NCBI GenBank assembly: GCA_937892345.1
Contig: CALAGF010000245.1
Location: 1-10,165, forward strand
Length of the DNA: 10,165 nt
Direction: 5' to 3'
Source: an uncultured Rhodocyclaceae bacterium
Lineage (GTDB): Bacteria > Pseudomonadota > Gammaproteobacteria > Burkholderiales > Rhodocyclaceae
Both the position numbers and the translations under genes were made by a program. Under the pieces are notes generated by a model, which saw only the letters and a program-made list of their open reading frames with translations, made no database searches and was not told the origin of the DNA. Every line of letters starts with the position of its first letter. Position 1 is the stretch's first letter. Below are positions 7,325 through 10,165 of the stretch, piece after piece.

Positions 7325-7890
7325 AAATCAAACGGATCACCGGCATTTTTGCTTCCCTGCTCCTGTCGACCGCAGCAAGTGTCTGGGCAGCGCCGACCGT
7401 GGAGCTTTCGACCAGCATGGGCAAGATCGTGGTTGAATTGAATGCCGACAAGGCGCCCAAGAGTTCGGCCAACTTCTTGCAATATGCAAAGGAAGGGTTT
7501 TACAACGGCACGGTATTTCATCGCATCATTCCCGGCTTCATGATTCAGGGGGGCGGCATGGATAGCCAGTTGAACCAGAAGGCAACGCGCGCACCGATCG
7601 AGAACGAAGGCCGTAACGGTCTGAAAAACCTCCGTGGCACACTCGCAATGGCACGCAAACCCGATCCGCATTCGGCAACTGCCCAGTTTTTCATCAACCA
7701 TGCTGACAATGACTTTCTCGACTACCCAAGTCGCGATAACTGGGGCTATGCCGTTTTCGGCAAAGTCGTTCAGGGTATGGATGTCGTGGACAAAATTGCC
7801 CGTGTTCCGACCGGTAATGTCGGCATGCAACAGGATGTACCGCTGACGCCGGTCTCGATTCAAAGCGTCAAAATCATTTCCGAAAAATAA
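7321..7890 (+). CDS. ppiA: Periplasmic cyclophilin-type peptidyl-prolyl cis-trans isomerase (PpiA-like)
   Basis: Catalyses cis-trans isomerisation of X-Pro bonds and so speeds folding of exported proteins. The 189 residues begin with a clear Sec signal peptide (MKIKRITG, hydrophobic core, cleavage after VWA at residue 23), placing the enzyme in the periplasm. The cyclophilin domain fills the rest. The catalytic arginine is R68 in FHRIIPGFMIQGG, with F73 and Q76 of the active site, followed by the AQFFIN strand (121-126) and the closing WGYAVFGKVVQGMDVVDKI segment. Like other bacterial cyclophilins it lacks the tryptophan linked to strong cyclosporin binding. The start ATG overlaps the upstream TGA (ATGA) and has AAGG six bases upstream. 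It is clearly paralogous to the next gene, with long identical stretches such as DPHSATAQFFIN, implying a tandem duplication with different targeting. The symbol follows the E. coli periplasmic enzyme by analogy. Confidence 0.93.
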   Translation: MKIKRITGIFASLLLSTAASVWAAPTVELSTSMGKIVVELNADKAPKSSANFLQYAKEGFYNGTVFHRIIPGFMIQGGGMDSQLNQKATRAPIENEGRNGLKNLRGTLAMARKPDPHSATAQFFINHADNDFLDYPSRDNWGYAVFGKVVQGMDVVDKIARVPTGNVGMQQDVPLTPVSIQSVKIISEK

Positions 7891-7902
7891 GGCCAAGCAA
7901 CA

Positions 7903-8394
7903 ATGATCAAACTCACCACCAATCATGGCGTCATCGCCCTTGAACTCAATGCTGAAAAGGCCCCGAAGACGGTCGCCAATTTCATTTCCTACGTCGAGGC
8001 AGGCCATTACGACAACACGATTTTCCATCGCGTCATCAAGAATTTCATGATTCAGGGCGGCGGCATGGAGCCGGGCATGAGCCAAAAGGCTTGCAAGGAT
8101 CCGATCGAAAACGAAGCGGCCAACGGCCTGAAGAACAAGCGCGGCACGATCGCCATGGCCCGCACCAACGACCCGCACTCGGCTACGGCACAGTTCTTCA
8201 TCAACACTGTCGATAACGATTTCCTCGACTTCAAGGCACCGATGGGCCAGGGCTGGGGTTACTGCGTGTTCGGTGAAGTTGTGGAAGGCTTGGATGTGGT
8301 GGACAAGATTCGTGCTGTGGCCACGGGCAACAAGGGCTTTCATCAGGATGTCCCGAAAGAAGACGTGATCATTGAGAAAGCCGAGATCGTTTGA
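7903..8394 (+). CDS. ppiB: Cytoplasmic cyclophilin-type peptidyl-prolyl cis-trans isomerase B
   Basis: Cyclophilin that accelerates proline isomerisation during folding. The 163 residues comprise just the cyclophilin domain, with no signal peptide, so it should be cytoplasmic, matching E. coli PpiB in size and type. Active-site landmarks are R43, F48 and Q51 in FHRVIKNFMIQGG, the DPHSATAQFFIN stretch (90-101), and WGYCVFGEVVEGLDVVDKI near the end. The ATG at 7903 follows the upstream stop by 12 bases, with TAAGG (7888-7892) ten bases before it as ribosome-binding site. Its stop is nested in the start of the next gene (TTGA overlap). It shares well over half its residues with the preceding exported paralogue. 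The family and location are secure; specific clients are unknown. Confidence 0.96.
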   Translation: MIKLTTNHGVIALELNAEKAPKTVANFISYVEAGHYDNTIFHRVIKNFMIQGGGMEPGMSQKACKDPIENEAANGLKNKRGTIAMARTNDPHSATAQFFINTVDNDFLDFKAPMGQGWGYCVFGEVVEGLDVVDKIRAVATGNKGFHQDVPKEDVIIEKAEIV

Positions 8395-9119
8395 TCTTCT
8401 TTATCTCCGATTTGCATCTGTCGCCCCGGTCACCCGGGGCGACTGCTTTGTTCCTCGGTTTTTTATCGGGGCGAGCTCGCCAGGGCAAGGCACTTTATAT
8501 CCTCGGCGATCTGTTTGAGGTTTGGGTTGGGGATGACATTAACGATGCCTATCACCGCCGGATCATTGCCGCCTTGCGTGCAGCCAGTGAGAGTGGCCTC
8601 GCGATCCATGTGATGCACGGCAACCGGGATTTTGCGTTGGGAGAAGCCTTCGCCAAGTCTGCCGGAGTCAATCTGCTGCCAGACCCGTATTTGCTGAATC
8701 TCCCCGAGTGGTCCTTCATCCTCTCCCATGGCGATGCCCTGTGCCTGGATGATCACGCCTACATGGCCTACCGCAGCAAGGTACGCGATCCTGCCTGGCT
8801 GCCGCGCATCCTGTCCTATCCGCGCATCTTTCGTTTTCTCCTCGGACGCTACCTGCGGTGGCGCAGCGGCCGGCGCAAGCACAACGGCAGCTATGCCGAT
8901 CTGCAAGCCGCCGCAACCGAAGACTTCCTGCGCGACCATGGCTATGCGACCTTCATTCATGGCCACACACACCAGCCTGCACAACATGACCATATCGTTG
9001 ATGGCATTCATGTCGAACGCTGGGTACTGTCCGACTGGCATGAGGACAGGGGAGAAGCTTTGTGCTGGGATGGTGCAACCCTGAACCGGGAAGCGATATC
9101 GCTGGGAAATTGTGCCTGA
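8391..9119 (+). CDS. lpxH: UDP-2,3-diacylglucosamine diphosphatase LpxH (lipid A biosynthesis)
   Basis: Hydrolyses UDP-2,3-diacylglucosamine to lipid X (2,3-diacylglucosamine 1-phosphate) and UMP, the fourth step of lipid A synthesis, at the cytoplasmic face of the inner membrane. The 242-residue calcineurin-like metallophosphoesterase carries every expected metal-site motif: D7-L-H9, GD at 39-40 followed by LFEVWVGDD, GNRD at 77-80, SHGD at 112-115 and HGHTH at 190-194. A helical insertion (about 120-175, rich in Tyr, Arg and Trp) corresponds to the lipid-binding cap. The start codon is TTG at 8391: it yields the canonical N-terminus MIFFISDLHLS, there is a stop codon in frame at 8373, and no ATG or GTG lies between. 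It overlaps the ppiB stop by four bases (TTGA), so translation is probably by reinitiation. No strong ribosome-binding site is seen. Presence of lpxH rather than lpxI or lpxG fits a beta- or gammaproteobacterium. Confidence 0.96.
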   Translation: MIFFISDLHLSPRSPGATALFLGFLSGRARQGKALYILGDLFEVWVGDDINDAYHRRIIAALRAASESGLAIHVMHGNRDFALGEAFAKSAGVNLLPDPYLLNLPEWSFILSHGDALCLDDHAYMAYRSKVRDPAWLPRILSYPRIFRFLLGRYLRWRSGRRKHNGSYADLQAAATEDFLRDHGYATFIHGHTHQPAQHDHIVDGIHVERWVLSDWHEDRGEALCWDGATLNREAISLGNCA

Positions 9120-9123
9120 CCGC

Positions 9124-10165
9124 ATGTCGACCACGATAAGCGCCCTGGATGTCCTGAGGGATATTTTTGGTTACCCGGCCTTTCGCGGTGCGCAGGCCGA
9201 CATCATCCAGCATGTCGCCAAAGGTGGCGATGCATTGGTCCTGATGCCTACAGGCGGCGGGAAAAGTCTCTGCTTCCAGATTCCTGCCCTCCTGCGCCCC
9301 GGTTGCGCAATCGTCGTTTCCCCTTTGATTGCCCTGATGCAGGACCAGGTCGATGCACTCACCCAGCTCGGGGTCAAGGCAGCCTGCCTGAATTCGACAC
9401 TCGACTGGCGCGAGGCACAAGCCGTCGAGCAAGCCATTTTCAGCGGCGATGTCGATCTGGTCTATATCGCCCCAGAACGCCTGATGCTCGAACGCACACT
9501 GGCCATGTTCGATGCACTTTACGACGCCGGGAAACTGGCGCTTTTCGCAATCGATGAAGCGCACTGTGTATCCCAATGGGGTCACGACTTCCGTCCGGAA
9601 TACCTGCAACTTTCCGCCCTGCACGAACGCTTTCCGCGCGTACCGCGCATTGCGCTGACCGCCACTGCCGATCAGGCAACACGCAATGAAATCCTGCAAC
9701 GTCTCGGGCTGGGTGAAGCCCGTGTCTTCATCTCCAGCTTCGACCGTCCGAACATCCGCTATACCGTGGTCGAAAAAGACAACGCCAAAAAGCAACTCCT
9801 GGGATTTTTGGCAGGTCGAAAGGGACAAGCAGGCATTGTTTACTGCCTGTCGCGCAAGAAAGTGGAAGAAACTGCCGAATGGCTGTCGGCCCAGGGCTAC
9901 CCTGCACTGCCTTACCACGCAGGCCTGCCAACGCAGGAACGTGCCGCCAACCAGCGCCGCTTCCTGCGCGAGGAAGGCCTGATCATGTGCGCCACCATCG
10001 CTTTCGGCATGGGCATCGACAAGCCGGACGTGCGCTTTGTCGCCCACCTCGATCTGCCGAAAAGCATCGAAGCCTACTACCAGGAAACCGGTCGCGCCGG
10101 GCGCGACGGCGAGCCATCCGAAGCGTGGATGGCCTACGGCATGCAGGACGTGGCGCTGCAGCACG
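9124..10165 (+). CDS. recQ: ATP-dependent DNA helicase RecQ, N-terminal part; 3' end outside window
   Basis: 3'-to-5' superfamily 2 DNA helicase of recombination and fork repair (RecF pathway). The frame is open to the last base, so 347 codons are visible of the roughly 600 usual in this family; the zinc-binding, winged-helix and HRDC domains lie mostly or wholly beyond the edge. Helicase motifs in order: motif 0 FRGAQ (20-24), Walker A TGGGKS (43-48), motif Ia SPLIALMQDQ (66-75), Walker B DEAH (144-147), the RecQ aromatic-rich loop SQWGHDFRPEY (150-160), motif III LTATA (178-182), motif V ATIAFGMGIDK (290-300) and motif VI QETGRAGRDG (320-329). ATG 9124 lies four bases after the lpxH stop without a good ribosome-binding site. 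A GTG at 9112 in the same frame, with GGGA four bases upstream, is an alternative that would add four residues and overlap lpxH. It appears to be the last visible member of the operon and is a functional outlier among envelope genes. Confidence 0.97.
   Translation, partial: MSTTISALDVLRDIFGYPAFRGAQADIIQHVAKGGDALVLMPTGGGKSLCFQIPALLRPGCAIVVSPLIALMQDQVDALTQLGVKAACLNSTLDWREAQAVEQAIFSGDVDLVYIAPERLMLERTLAMFDALYDAGKLALFAIDEAHCVSQWGHDFRPEYLQLSALHERFPRVPRIALTATADQATRNEILQRLGLGEARVFISSFDRPNIRYTVVEKDNAKKQLLGFLAGRKGQAGIVYCLSRKKVEETAEWLSAQGYPALPYHAGLPTQERAANQRRFLREEGLIMCATIAFGMGIDKPDVRFVAHLDLPKSIEAYYQETGRAGRDGEPSEAWMAYGMQDVALQH

Noticed and set aside
7306..8343. 345-codon minus-strand open frame opposite the two cyclophilin genes, with an internal repeat
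   Set aside because: The internal repeat merely mirrors the similarity of the two paralogous genes on the plus strand; there is no independent coding evidence.
8953..10164. 403-codon minus-strand open frame opposite lpxH and recQ
   Set aside because: The plus strand encodes all RecQ helicase motifs in order from 9124 to the window end, so the antisense frame is a codon-bias shadow.

Overview
The window looks like core chromosome of a moderately GC-rich betaproteobacterium. The protein sequences and gene order suggest Rhodocyclales, in the Dechloromonas/Azonexus neighbourhood, but that placement is recognition without a database search. Coding is dense. I see no mobile elements, tRNA/rRNA genes or CRISPR, no stretch over 300 bases without a gene, and no composition shift that would suggest recent transfer.

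Layout. (1) Bases 1-2104 hold the 3' part of dnaK and a complete dnaJ, the Hsp70 chaperone pair, separated by 81 bases containing a strong GC hairpin. (2) A hairpin follows dnaJ. Then comes a single gene with its own promoter-like sequence, encoding an exported periplasmic binding protein of the branched-chain amino acid/amide type (2231-3373), with no transporter genes beside it. (3) It converges on cysS (cysteinyl-tRNA synthetase, minus strand, 3450-4820), and a textbook bidirectional terminator lies between them. (4) From a divergent promoter region at about 4821-4919 a tightly packed plus-strand run begins: an exported TPR protein, a periplasmic YkuD-fold enzyme (L,D-transpeptidase or L,D-carboxypeptidase), an exported cyclophilin, a cytoplasmic cyclophilin (ppiB), lpxH of lipid A synthesis, and the first 347 codons of recQ, which runs off the window end. 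The junctions are 1-base overlap, 4-base overlap, 12-base gap, 4-base overlap and 4-base gap, so this is very probably one operon with translational coupling.

How the genes fit together. The first five genes of that operon are mainly envelope related: peptidoglycan peptide editing, periplasmic folding and lipid A. The most notable observation is that the TPR protein and the YkuD enzyme, adjacent and overlapping, end in the same kind of small C-terminal domain (NTF2-like, as in Helicobacter Csd6 and Campylobacter Pgp2). This suggests they act on the same target, and that the enzyme may trim peptidoglycan stem peptides rather than cross-link them. The remaining content is housekeeping, and I found no convincing wholly new system.
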